Source: Streptomyces cinnabarinus (GTDB lineage Bacteria > Actinomycetota > Actinomycetes > Streptomycetales > Streptomycetaceae). Taken from it: 64,000 bases of DNA. Of the stretch, positions 8,462-16,672 are shown piece by piece (position 1 is the stretch's first letter; the number at the start of each line of letters is the position of its first letter). The notes under the pieces were generated by a model, which worked only from the letters and a program-made list of their open reading frames with translations, made no database searches and had not been told where the DNA came from. Position numbers and translations under genes: made by a program. The stretch spans positions 682,001 to 746,000 of the forward strand of contig NZ_CP114413.1 of NCBI RefSeq assembly GCF_027270315.1, given 5' to 3'.

Positions 8462-9205
8462 TCACGCGGGGGCCGCCTCCCAGCGGCCGTCGCTGTCGAC
8501 GGTGACGAGCGTGCCGTCGAACCGCTCGCCCAAGTCGGTCAGAGCCGTCCGGACGAACGGGTCGAACACGGTCGGCGGATCGTAGCCCTCGAACGCGTAG
8601 CCCGCTGGCCGACGTGCCGCGAGGCCCGGGGTGGCGACCTGGTTGCGGGGCATCACCTGCACGACGGACACGTTGGTGTCCCTCAACTCCTGTGTCAGAG
8701 CACGGAAGAAGGCCAGCGCGCCCGCCTTCGACGCCGCGTAGTGGGCGCGGCCCGGCGCGGGTTCGAGTGCCGCGACCGAGCTGACCGAGAGGATCAACGC
8801 CCTTGGTCTGGCGAGGAGTTCGGTGAGTACGGCGGAGACCGCGACGAACTGCCCGCGGAGGTTGACCGCCATCACGTCGTCCCATTCCTCCAGTGCTGTC
8901 GCGAGCACGGGGTGTCTGGGGCCGTGGCCGTACGACACGGCGCTGAGGACCAGTCCGTCGAGAGGTTCGGAGAGGGCCTCGCGCCAGGCGCGGATGGCGG
9001 CGCCGGTGGCGGTGGCGTCCGCGAGGTCGGCCTCGACGCGGTCGACGAGCGGCCGTCGGGTCAGCTCCGCCCAGGTTGGGTCGTCGGCGGACGGCCGCCG
9101 TCTCGACAGCACTCCGACCCGGCGTCCGGACGAGGCGATCGTCGCGGCGATGGCGGCACCGATGCCCCTGGACCCACCGGTGGTGAGGATCGCTCCAGGG
9201 GTCAC
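8462..9205 (-). CDS. Short-chain dehydrogenase/reductase
   Basis: This 247-residue classical SDR has the nucleotide motif TTGGSRGIG near residue 8, an arginine-rich end of strand 2 (SRRR) suggesting NADP, the serine in ILSVSSVAAL, and the catalytic Tyr-Lys pair in HYAASKAG. The central NAG motif is replaced by LSAVS, which is unusual but tolerated. The ATG overlaps the stop of the thymidylate-kinase-like gene by 4 bases. Within the cyclase and aminotransferase operon it probably reduces or oxidises a cyclitol or sugar intermediate. Confidence 0.8.
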   Translation of the reverse strand: MTPGAILTTGGSRGIGAAIAATIASSGRRVGVLSRRRPSADDPTWAELTRRPLVDRVEADLADATATGAAIRAWREALSEPLDGLVLSAVSYGHGPRHPVLATALEEWDDVMAVNLRGQFVAVSAVLTELLARPRALILSVSSVAALEPAPGRAHYAASKAGALAFFRALTQELRDTNVSVVQVMPRNQVATPGLAARRPAGYAFEGYDPPTVFDPFVRTALTDLGERFDGTLVTVDSDGRWEAAPA

Positions 9206-9909
9206 CGGCGACCGCCCCGGTGTCCGGCCGGCCGACGGCTCCCTTCCAGGTGGCCCAGGCAGGCGGCGAGCACCTCCTCGGGCGAGCCCCCGGAGTCGAC
9301 CGGCACCATGCCGTTCGCCGCGGCCAGCTCCAGCAGCAGCCGTTGCAGTTCCGCGTACTCCAGCGGGTCGAACCCCGCGTCCGCCTCACCGGGGCGTGAG
9401 CGCAGCCGCCGCGCCCCGGTCTCCGGCTCGGTCCACAGGACGAAGGCGACGTCCGGCTGGATCAGCCGGCGGCACAGGTCGATGAACCAGGCATCGCTGA
9501 AGAGCGCGTCCAGAACGGTCCTGCGCAACTCCGGCAGGCGGAGCAGCAGGGTGCCGATGGACGACAGTGCGTAGCGGTCCGTGATCACGGTGCGGCCCTC
9601 GCGGAGGGCGGGCGCGATGACGCCACGGCAGTGCTGGATGCGGTCGACCATGTACGCGACCTCGAAGGCCACGGGGTCCACCAGATCCGTGCGGCCCTGG
9701 TCGCGCAGCAGCCGGAAGAAGGAGGTCTCGCGCATCTGCGTCGTCGGCAGCCGGGTCGTGAGCACGGGTACGCCGGTGGCCGTCAGGTGGTCGCGCAGGG
9801 ACGCGGTCAGGGTGGTCTTGCCGGAGCCGTCCAGACCGTCGATGGTGATCAGCCGGCCGGGTCCCTGGCTCGGCCCGAAGGGCAGTTGCGGGGCATCGCT
9901 CCAGGTCAT
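9202..9909 (-). CDS. Thymidylate-kinase-like protein
   Basis: A 235-residue P-loop protein related to dTMP kinase. Walker A is IDGLDGSGKTT (about residues 23-33), followed by the DRY motif (TVITDRYALSS) in which the Arg contacts the phosphates. TTRLPTTQMRE takes the place of the FTREPGGT loop of true dTMP kinases. That substitution, together with the biosynthetic neighbourhood, argues against a housekeeping enzyme. Both gene ends overlap neighbours in ATGA junctions (fused kinase-aminotransferase upstream, SDR downstream). It may phosphorylate a cyclitol, sugar or nucleoside intermediate. A second, longer thymidylate-kinase-like protein lies at 22428-23336. Confidence 0.7.
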   Translation of the reverse strand: MTWSDAPQLPFGPSQGPGRLITIDGLDGSGKTTLTASLRDHLTATGVPVLTTRLPTTQMRETSFFRLLRDQGRTDLVDPVAFEVAYMVDRIQHCRGVIAPALREGRTVITDRYALSSIGTLLLRLPELRRTVLDALFSDAWFIDLCRRLIQPDVAFVLWTEPETGARRLRSRPGEADAGFDPLEYAELQRLLLELAAANGMVPVDSGGSPEEVLAACLGHLEGSRRPAGHRGGRR

Positions 9910-12029
9910 CCGGTACGCCGCCCGTCCCGCCCGAAGAACTCCCGCACCGCCGACACCACCGCGTCCGTCTCCCGCTCCCCCAGATCGGGGCGCAGCGGCA
10001 GGCAGAGCAGATGGTCGGCGAGGTGTTCGGCGACCGGGAAGGCGCCCTCGCCCTGGCCGAGTCCGGCGAAGGCGGGTTGCAGATGGATCGGGCGCGGATA
10101 GCGGACCACGGCGTCGATGCCCCGGCCCTTCAGGTGCGCCAGCAGCCCGTCACGCTCGTCCGTGTGCATCTGGAACAGGTGGTACGTGTGCTCCTCGCCG
10201 GGTGTCTGGAAGCCGACGGGCAGTCCCCTGAGGGCCTCCCGGTATCTCGCCGCCCGCTCCGCGCGTGCCGCGTTCCAGCCGTCGAGGTAGGGGAGTTTGT
10301 GGTGCAGGACGATGGCTTGCAGGGCGTCCAGTTTGGAGTTGTGCCCCCGCTCGCTGTGCACCTTGCGCTGCCGCTGGCCGAAGTAGCGCAGGCCGCGTAT
10401 CCGTTCGGCCAGTTCGGTGCTGTCGGTCGTGACCAGTCCGGCGTCACCGGCCGCGCCGAGGTTCTTGCTCGGGTGGAAGCTGAAGCAGCCGATCGCGCCG
10501 ATGGAACCCACCCGTCGGCCGTCGACGCGGGCCCCGACGGCCTGCGCGCAGTCCTCCACCAGGGGGATCCCGTACCGCTCGCACACCTCGGCGACCGGCG
10601 CCAGGTCGAGCGACAGCCCGAAGAGGTGGACGGCCACGACGGCTCTGGTGCGTGGAGTCACGGCCGCTTCGAGGGCGTCGGTGTCCATCAGGTAGTCGTC
10701 GGGGCGTGCGTCGACCAGCACGGGGGTGGCACCGGCGCGGGTGATCGCGAGCGCGGTCGCGTGGAACGTGTTGGCCACGGTGATCACTTCGTCGCCGGGG
10801 CCGATGTCGAGCGCCTCCAGGGCGAGCGTCAGGGCGTCGGTCCCGCTGTTCACGCCGAGCGCGTGCCGCGTACCGATGTACTGGGCGAAGGATTCCTCGA
10901 ACCGCCGTACCTCCGGGGAGAGGATGGCCTCGCCGGACAGCAGCACGCTCTCCATCTCGGCGAGCACGGGCGTCAGGATCGGCGCGAGCTCGTAGCGGCT
11001 GTTGCCCCGTTCCACGGCGACCTCGGCCCCGCTCGCCTCGAATCTCCGCAACGGGACGCATTCCTTGAGCAGTTGCTGGAGCCGTTCGTCGCCGGGCAGC
11101 AGTGCGGCCATGTGCCGTACGGCGGTCAGCGTGGTGCCGTGCAGGGGCCGGACCGTGGCCTCCGGGAGGGTTTCGGCGAGCCGCTGCTCGAACTCGCGCC
11201 GCAGCAGGGTCTGTTCGCCGAGCAGGTTGGAGCCGACGAGCAACACCTCGTGGGGGCCGGTCAGTTCGGCGCGTTCGGCCACGGCGCGTGCCCCGGCGAC
11301 CAGTTCCTGGGCCGCGTGCTCCACGATGCCCCGGGCGCACGCGTCGCCCTCCTCGGCGGCGCGCAGCACGAAGGGGGCGAAGGAGCCGACGAGCACCTTG
11401 GGTTCGTCGGAGCCGTAGACAAGATCGAACAGCTCGTCCTGGCCGACGTCCCGCCACTGCCGTACCGCCTGGGTCAGCCGGGTGCGCGGACCGCGTCCGT
11501 CGGTGTCCCGGACGGCGGCGCGCAGCCCTTGCAGGCCGATGTCGAAGCCGCCGCCCTCGTCGGCGAGGAGGTAGTCCTTGCCGGAGGCGCGGGCGGTGAG
11601 GCCCTTGGCGATGTTCACGGCGCTGAATCCGGTGCCGGTGCCGCAGATGACGACGACCCGGTCGGTGGCGTGTCCGTCGTGCACCAGCAGGGGGCCGATG
11701 TCATTGGTGACCCAGACGTCGGCGGCCTGGTGGAGCAGGGAGGAGGGCAGGTCCAGCAGTCCGGTGGCGAAGTCGTCGAGGGCGGTGCGGGTGGAGGCCG
11801 TGGACAGGCACAGCCAGGCCGAGTCCAGGGAGTCGACGTCCGCGGGCCGCCGCTGCCAGGCCGTCCGCATCAGGTCGTCGAGGTGGGCCAGGGCGCGGTC
11901 CCGTCCCACGCTGCGGGGGTTGCAGCTGGGTCCTTCGCACTGCACGCACGGCGTGTCGTCCCCGTCGCGCCACAGGGCGACGCGGGTCGTGGTGCCACCG
12001 CCGTCGACCAGGAGCCGGGCGGCGCTCAC
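9906..12029 (-). CDS. Fusion of BadF/N-acetylglucosamine-kinase-type kinase and DegT/AHBA-type aminotransferase
   Basis: One open frame of 707 residues joins two enzymes. Residues about 1-320 are an ASKHA sugar kinase of the BadF/NagK type: LLVDGGGTTTRVALW is phosphate-1, VVVICGTGTGFSAVN phosphate-2, and ADEGGGFDIGLQGLRAA a conserved loop with the catalytic acid. From about 335 to the end it is a DegT/DnrJ/EryC1/StrS aminotransferase: NSGTDALTLAL binds PLP phosphate, VEDCAQAVGA holds the pyridine-nitrogen Asp, and FSFHPSKNLGAAGDAG carries the Schiff-base lysine. The GTG start overlaps the cyclase stop (GTGA). No stop or frameshift lies between the domains. A kinase fused to the aminotransferase fits phosphorylation and amination of the same cyclitol or ketosugar, which is inference. 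Confidence 0.85.
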   Translation of the reverse strand: MSAARLLVDGGGTTTRVALWRDGDDTPCVQCEGPSCNPRSVGRDRALAHLDDLMRTAWQRRPADVDSLDSAWLCLSTASTRTALDDFATGLLDLPSSLLHQAADVWVTNDIGPLLVHDGHATDRVVVICGTGTGFSAVNIAKGLTARASGKDYLLADEGGGFDIGLQGLRAAVRDTDGRGPRTRLTQAVRQWRDVGQDELFDLVYGSDEPKVLVGSFAPFVLRAAEEGDACARGIVEHAAQELVAGARAVAERAELTGPHEVLLVGSNLLGEQTLLRREFEQRLAETLPEATVRPLHGTTLTAVRHMAALLPGDERLQQLLKECVPLRRFEASGAEVAVERGNSRYELAPILTPVLAEMESVLLSGEAILSPEVRRFEESFAQYIGTRHALGVNSGTDALTLALEALDIGPGDEVITVANTFHATALAITRAGATPVLVDARPDDYLMDTDALEAAVTPRTRAVVAVHLFGLSLDLAPVAEVCERYGIPLVEDCAQAVGARVDGRRVGSIGAIGCFSFHPSKNLGAAGDAGLVTTDSTELAERIRGLRYFGQRQRKVHSERGHNSKLDALQAIVLHHKLPYLDGWNAARAERAARYREALRGLPVGFQTPGEEHTYHLFQMHTDERDGLLAHLKGRGIDAVVRYPRPIHLQPAFAGLGQGEGAFPVAEHLADHLLCLPLRPDLGERETDAVVSAVREFFGRDGRRTG

Positions 12030-13192
12030 CGCTGGCCGGCGGTGGCTCGCGGGGGAAAGGTCCTCGCCTCGACGGCCAGCGCGTCGGTGGCCGCCCTGAA
12101 CTCCTCGTGCGAGACCTCGTCGACGACCACGCACTCCCCGATCGAGACGGGGAGCACTTCGTTGAGCACGCCGTTGCGGATCCGGCGGATGACGTCGATC
12201 TCCGCCCAGGTGGCGGCCGTCTGGGAGGAGGGCAGGGCGACCTGGAGACCGCAGTGGTCGAGGCAGGCGAGGATGCGGTCCTTGGTCTGCGCGTCGCACA
12301 GTCCGCGGTGCCGGCTCATCATCGTGGCCAGGGCTATGCCCACGGCTATCGCCTCGCCGTGGCGGTACACCTCGAACCGGGTCGCCGCCTCCAGCGCGTG
12401 CCCGAAGGAGTGGCCCAGGTTGAGCAGCCGTACCAGGGACCGCTCGAAGGGGTCGTCCTTGAGCAGGTGCATCTTGTAGGTGGCGGCGTCGCGGGTGATG
12501 GCGGTGAGCGCGTCGATGTCGTAGGGGGTGCTCTGGTCGAGCTTCTCCAGTTTGTTGAAGAGCGGTTGGTGGAGGATGCCCACCTTCACCGCCTCGGCCA
12601 GTCCGCCCCGGATCTCGCGTGGGGGCAGGGTGCGCAGCAGTTCGGGGTCGATCAGGACGGCCGCCGGGTGGTAGAAGCCGCCGAGGAGGTTCTTGGAGCC
12701 GTTGTGGTCGATGCCCGTCTTGCCGCCGATGGCCGCGTCCAGCTGGGCCACCAGCGAGGTCGGGACATTGATGTACGGCAGCCCTCGCATGACGACCGAC
12801 GCCACGAACCCGACGGAGTCGACCACCACACCCCCGCCCAGCGCCACCAGCACCGAGCGCCGCTTCACGCCCCGGCTGAGCAGCGCCTCGATCACGCTCT
12901 GGAGCACGGGCCAGGACTTGGATGCCTCCCCGGAGGGGATGATGATCGGCTCCGCCCGGACGCCGCTGTCGCGGAAGACGTCGAGGGTGCGCTGGAGCAG
13001 TACGTCGGCGACATCGGTGTCGGTGATGACGAACGTGGAGTCGGTCAGACCCAGCCGTTCGGTCAGCGCCGGCAGGGTGTCGAGCTTGCCCGGGCCGATG
13101 ATCACCGGGTACGTGTCCTGGCGTGTCACCGCGACGGCGAGTGTTCCGTCGGGGTCCTCACGTAAGTCCAGCGTCCCGTGTCCCAGTGGCAT
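12026..13192 (-). CDS. Sugar-phosphate cyclase, 3-dehydroquinate-synthase-like
   Basis: A 388-residue member of the dehydroquinate synthase superfamily. NAD contacts are visible in IPSGEASKSW and LGGGVVVDSVGFVAS. The metal and active-site regions are PTSLVAQLDAAIGGKTG, then GSKNLLGGFYHP, GLAEAVKVG (Glu and Lys), and NLGHSFGHALE with RHGEAIAVG (metal histidines). The asparagine-histidine pair of NLGH is as in dehydroquinate synthases, while GFVAS and the MMSRHRGL end recall the valiolone synthases, so the exact subfamily (aminoDHQ, cyclitol or another product) is open. It is the first gene of the operon, preceded by GAGGAGGAG and a 136-base gap. Its neighbours (kinase, aminotransferase, two dehydrogenases) point to an aminocyclitol rather than to shikimate supply. 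Confidence 0.8.
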   Translation of the reverse strand: MPLGHGTLDLREDPDGTLAVAVTRQDTYPVIIGPGKLDTLPALTERLGLTDSTFVITDTDVADVLLQRTLDVFRDSGVRAEPIIIPSGEASKSWPVLQSVIEALLSRGVKRRSVLVALGGGVVVDSVGFVASVVMRGLPYINVPTSLVAQLDAAIGGKTGIDHNGSKNLLGGFYHPAAVLIDPELLRTLPPREIRGGLAEAVKVGILHQPLFNKLEKLDQSTPYDIDALTAITRDAATYKMHLLKDDPFERSLVRLLNLGHSFGHALEAATRFEVYRHGEAIAVGIALATMMSRHRGLCDAQTKDRILACLDHCGLQVALPSSQTAATWAEIDVIRRIRNGVLNEVLPVSIGECVVVDEVSHEEFRAATDALAVEARTFPPRATAGQR

Positions 13193-13328
13193 CGGCTGTC
13201 TCCTCCTCGTGGCTGACGTTGCTTACGGTCGTTACGAGCGCGGGCGATGCATCCTGAATCAACTGTCCAGTGCCATCAACCCCGTTGGCTCATTACTCGC
13301 CAGTCGGGGGAACCGGGAATCGGGCGCT

Positions 13329-14048
13329 TCAGATGACGTCCGTCTCTTCGAGCATGGCGACGAAGGCGCGGTACTCGTCATCGGTGAGCCCGCGGGAGGC
13401 GAGCACGTCGGGTGTCTCGTTGGCCCGACCGAACTTCCACAGGTAACTCTGGCTGTCCGGCTGGAGTTGGAGCGCGCAGGGCTTCTGGGCGGGGCCGCGG
13501 CAGAAGACCGAGAAGGCGGTCTCGTCGGGCATGGCCGTCTTGTGGATGGTGGAGTGGTGGAGCGTGTAGGAGCTTCCGGCGCTCTGCACGGTCGCCAGCG
13601 CGGGGCGCAGTCCGGTTGTCGCCAACTCCCGTACGGAGGCTCCCTCGTGGGTGCCTTCCGGCTGGTCCAGGGTCCACAGCGGGCGCCCCGGTTCGGCGTC
13701 CTCGGGGCGCTCCAGGTCGAAGATGGTGTGGACGTAGGAGCCCGCCAACAGCGCGGAGGAGAAGGAGAACCGGTGGTTGTGCGGGATGTCCTCCAGGCCC
13801 TTGGTGAAGCGGTGGAGGCGGATCCGCAGCCCTCGGTCCAGGGCGTCGTACAGTACGATGTACGTGAGTTCGTAGTGCTTTTCGGCGAGCGGGCGCAGGT
13901 GTTCGTCCTGTTGAGCCTCCCTCACCATCCGCCGTAACAAGGCCCGGTCGGCAGCCAGATGTCGCACGATCTCACCGGAGATCCGGCTCGCGCTGTCGAA
14001 GTCGTCCCAGTCGATCGATATGTGGTCGAGCCAGTCGGATTCACTCAT
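13329..14048 (-). CDS. Cupin-like protein
   Basis: This 239-residue soluble protein has a beta-rich centre with paired histidines in IRLHRFTKGLEDIPHNHRF and a later HHSTIHKTA. The spacing suits a cupin metal site as in cysteine dioxygenase-like or sugar-modifying cupins. The start at MSESDW is chosen because AAGGAC precedes it; an earlier in-frame start would add 15 residues. Codon 38 is TTA (13935-13937). It is transcribed divergently from the SDR at 14117 across 68 bases and lies just upstream of the cyclase operon in the same direction. The reaction is unknown; an iron-dependent oxygenase or an isomerase are both possible. Confidence 0.5.
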   Translation of the reverse strand: MSESDWLDHISIDWDDFDSASRISGEIVRHLAADRALLRRMVREAQQDEHLRPLAEKHYELTYIVLYDALDRGLRIRLHRFTKGLEDIPHNHRFSFSSALLAGSYVHTIFDLERPEDAEPGRPLWTLDQPEGTHEGASVRELATTGLRPALATVQSAGSSYTLHHSTIHKTAMPDETAFSVFCRGPAQKPCALQLQPDSQSYLWKFGRANETPDVLASRGLTDDEYRAFVAMLEETDVI

Positions 14049-14116
14049 GGAATCGTCCTTATGCCTCGGTTCACCGTCGTGCTGCCCAACCATAGGGTCA
14101 CATTCATGGTGCGGCC

Positions 14117-15583
14117 ATGAAACAAGCCGATCAGCCCCGCGAGGGCGACGGAATCGTTTCGGTCCTGGCCGACGAACCCCTCATCCAGCCTCTGTCCGCC
14201 GCGTTCGACGGCGAGGTCCGCACCACGCTGCCCGAGCGGGGCCCGGTGCGGGCCGTCGTGGTGGGGGCCGCCCTGACCACGGCTGACGGCGATGAGCTGC
14301 GCTGTGTCGCGGCGGCCGCGCGGCGCGCCCGGGAGGCCACCCGGGTGCTGGCCGCTCAGCGTGGCGGGGTTCTCGTCTGTGTCCTGTTACTGCCGGAGAA
14401 GGCCGTCAAAACCGGTCGACCACCTTGCGAGTCATTGTCCGGATTCGTGCGGTCAGCGGCGGCGGAGCAGTCGTTCTACGGCGTTTCGGTCTGCGGTGTG
14501 CTGCTGAGCGAGGGGGGCGACCCGCGCCTGGTCCGGATGCTGACGGAGCGGCCCTCGGTCGCGGCGGGCCAGGTGTTCCTGGTCGGCGGCGGGGAGGTCG
14601 CCCGGGTCGCGGCGCCGGCGGTGGAGCGTGAACTCCTGCGCGCCGCGGGGCGACCGAGCTCGGCGCAGGTGGCGGAGGCGTTCGGGGCGGCGGGCGGGCC
14701 GGGGACCGCGGGCGGGCACGGGACCGCGGGCCGGGTGGTGATCGTGACCGGCGGTGGCGGCGGGATCGGGCGCGCCGTCGCGGTCGGGCTCGCCGAGGAG
14801 GGCGCCACCGTCGTCGTGGCCGACCTCGGCTGTGACGCGGACGGGCGGGGCCGGGACCCCGGCTTCGCCCAGGACACCGCGTACGAGATCACCCGGCGGG
14901 GTGGCCGCGCCGTCGCGGTCTGCACGGACGTCTCGCGGCCGGACGAGTGCCGGGACCTGGTGGCGCAGACCCTGGGCGCCTTCGGCCGCGTCGACGCGCT
15001 GTGCCACGCTGCCGGAGTGGTCCGTCAGGCGCTCGTCCAGGAGGCCACGGACGAGGACTGGGACGCCGTACTGAGCGTCCATGTCGCGGGCGCGCGGCAC
15101 CTGGTCGAGGCATGCCTGGGCCCCATGAGCGAGCGGGGCCACGGCCGCGTCGTCCTGTTCTCCTCGCGCTCGGTCACGGGCTCGCCCGGCCTGAGCACGT
15201 ACTCGACGGCGAAGGGGGCGGTGCTCGCGTACGGGCGGGCGCTCGCCGACCGGACGGCGGGCAGCGGAGTCCATGTCAACGTCGTGCTGCCCAGCGGCCG
15301 GACCCGGGCCTCGGCGCCTCAGGCTCCGGGCGCCCGCCGCCGGCGGATCGAGCTGATGCGCGCCCGCCACCACGGCATCGCGGACCCGGTCGCCTACCGG
15401 GCCGCGCCGGAGCAGGACCCCGAGAACAACGTGGCGGCGATCAGCTGGCTGTGCGGCCCCGGGGCGGGGAACGGGCTCCTGGTCGGGACCGGTGGCCCCC
15501 GGGTCGAGCTCTACCGGCCGGGGGCCGTCGACTGGTCGATTCCCCTGTCGGAGCTGCTGACTTCACGGGACATCAGCCCGTAG
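14117..15583 (+). CDS. Long SDR protein with N-terminal extension
   Basis: This 488-residue protein has an extra 200-residue N-terminal domain that looks like the degenerate first Rossmann half found in ketoreductase-like SDRs (ESLSGFVRSAAAEQSFYGV resembles the stretch where KR and FabG4 proteins align). A catalytic SDR domain follows, with VTGGGGGIGRA, CHAAGV, the serine in LFSSRSV and the Tyr-Lys of YSTAKGA. FabG4-type or polyketide-type KRs have this two-part layout. Codon 91 is TTA (14387-14389). A TAGGGT (14093-14098) about 18 bases upstream may be the -10 element. The last 73 bases overlap the convergent WYL regulator gene. The substrate could be a CoA- or ACP-bound ketone. Confidence 0.7.
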   Translation: MKQADQPREGDGIVSVLADEPLIQPLSAAFDGEVRTTLPERGPVRAVVVGAALTTADGDELRCVAAAARRAREATRVLAAQRGGVLVCVLLLPEKAVKTGRPPCESLSGFVRSAAAEQSFYGVSVCGVLLSEGGDPRLVRMLTERPSVAAGQVFLVGGGEVARVAAPAVERELLRAAGRPSSAQVAEAFGAAGGPGTAGGHGTAGRVVIVTGGGGGIGRAVAVGLAEEGATVVVADLGCDADGRGRDPGFAQDTAYEITRRGGRAVAVCTDVSRPDECRDLVAQTLGAFGRVDALCHAAGVVRQALVQEATDEDWDAVLSVHVAGARHLVEACLGPMSERGHGRVVLFSSRSVTGSPGLSTYSTAKGAVLAYGRALADRTAGSGVHVNVVLPSGRTRASAPQAPGARRRRIELMRARHHGIADPVAYRAAPEQDPENNVAAISWLCGPGAGNGLLVGTGGPRVELYRPGAVDWSIPLSELLTSRDISP

Positions 15584-16545
15584 GCGCGGGCCAGTACCCG
15601 CACGGTGTCGGCCATGGCCCGCCGCAGTTCGGCGGGCGCCACCACCTCCACGTCTACGCCGAGCCGCAGCAGCTCACCGCAGGCGTGCTGAGTGCTCTCC
15701 GTCGGGATGACCGCCTCGCACCAGCCGTCGTCGCCCACGGCGGTCGCGGTGGCGTCGACCGCCCGCACCACCTCCGGGGCCACGTTGTCCGGCAGACGTT
15801 CGCGGCCCCGAGGGGACAGCCGGACAGTGGCGGTGCCGGTGTAGCGGCGGGACCGGAAGTCGTCGAGGTAGGACGCCCAGTAGGCGCCCAGGTCGAAGTC
15901 GCCCGGCCGGTCGAACAGTTCGTCGCTCAGGGCCGCGTCGAGGACCGTGGCGGCACGGTAGGTCGCCACGCCCTTCTCCGAGGCGGCCACGAGGTACCAG
16001 GTGCCCGACTTGAGGACCAGTCCGTACGGGCGCACCCGGCGGTTCACCTCCTGCGGGGCGCGCCAGCGGCGGTAGCGCACGTCCACCGCGCGCCGGGTGA
16101 GCACCGCCTCGACAAGGAGCGGCAGATGCGGTGCCCGCTCGGGTTCGCGGTACCAGCCGGGGGCGTCCAGGTGGAAGACGGCCGCGGTCTCCGCCGCCTC
16201 CTCGCGCAGTCCGTTCGGCAGCGCCGCGAGGAGCTTCAGCCGGGCCGCGGTCACCTCGTCCGCGAGGCCCAACTCGGCTGCGGGGCCGGGCAGTCCGGCG
16301 AAGCACAGGGCCCGCGCCTCGCCCTCGCTCATCCCGGTCAGCCGGGTGCGGTAGCCGTCGAGGAGCTGGTAGCCGCCCCCGCGGCCCGGCTCCGCGTAGA
16401 CGGGCACCCCGGCGGCCTGGAGGCGGGTCAGGTCGCGGTACGCGGTACGCACCGAGACCCCCAGCTCCTCGGCGATCGTCTGCGCGGACAGACGGCCCCG
16501 GGACTGGAGCATCAGCAGCACGGACAGCAGTCGGCTGGCGGACAT
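15511..16545 (-). CDS. WYL-domain (YafY/DeoR-type) transcriptional regulator
   Basis: A 344-residue regulator with an N-terminal HTH (SRLLSVLLMLQSRGRLSAQTIAEELGVSVRTAYRDL, shortened reading) and a WYL domain around RPYGLVLKSGTWYLVA, the segment that names the family. A WCX-type C-terminal domain follows. The start MSASRLL is favoured because the HTH begins there. It is divergent from the NIPSNAP gene with a perfect 7-1-7 palindrome in between, the usual arrangement for a local auto-repressor. The 3' end overlaps the convergent SDR by 73 bases. Confidence 0.85.
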   Translation of the reverse strand: MSASRLLSVLLMLQSRGRLSAQTIAEELGVSVRTAYRDLTRLQAAGVPVYAEPGRGGGYQLLDGYRTRLTGMSEGEARALCFAGLPGPAAELGLADEVTAARLKLLAALPNGLREEAAETAAVFHLDAPGWYREPERAPHLPLLVEAVLTRRAVDVRYRRWRAPQEVNRRVRPYGLVLKSGTWYLVAASEKGVATYRAATVLDAALSDELFDRPGDFDLGAYWASYLDDFRSRRYTGTATVRLSPRGRERLPDNVAPEVVRAVDATATAVGDDGWCEAVIPTESTQHACGELLRLGVDVEVVAPAELRRAMADTVRVLARAYGLMSREVSSSDRGIDQSTAPGR

Positions 16546-16568
16546 GGACGCATTCTCCCCGGAAACCC

Positions 16569-16583
16569 TGACAGGTCCTGTCA
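16569..16583. promoter_or_regulatory. Palindromic operator between WYL regulator and NIPSNAP gene
   Basis: TGACAGGTCCTGTCA is a perfect inverted repeat (7-base arms, one central base) lying 23 bases upstream of the regulator start and 90 bases before the NIPSNAP start. Its position and symmetry fit the binding site of the adjacent WYL regulator. Binding is inferred. Confidence 0.55.
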
Positions 16584-16672
16584 CAAGGCTCCCCTACCGT
16601 CGATCCGCGGCCCGGCGCAGCGCGCGCGAGCCGTGATCGCCACCCAGGAGAGCACCGAACAGGAGTCCCGCC

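Noticed and set aside
12030..12299. Upstream extension of the kinase-aminotransferase frame
   Set aside because: It lies inside the cyclase gene and lacks family similarity; the kinase begins at the GTG at 12029.
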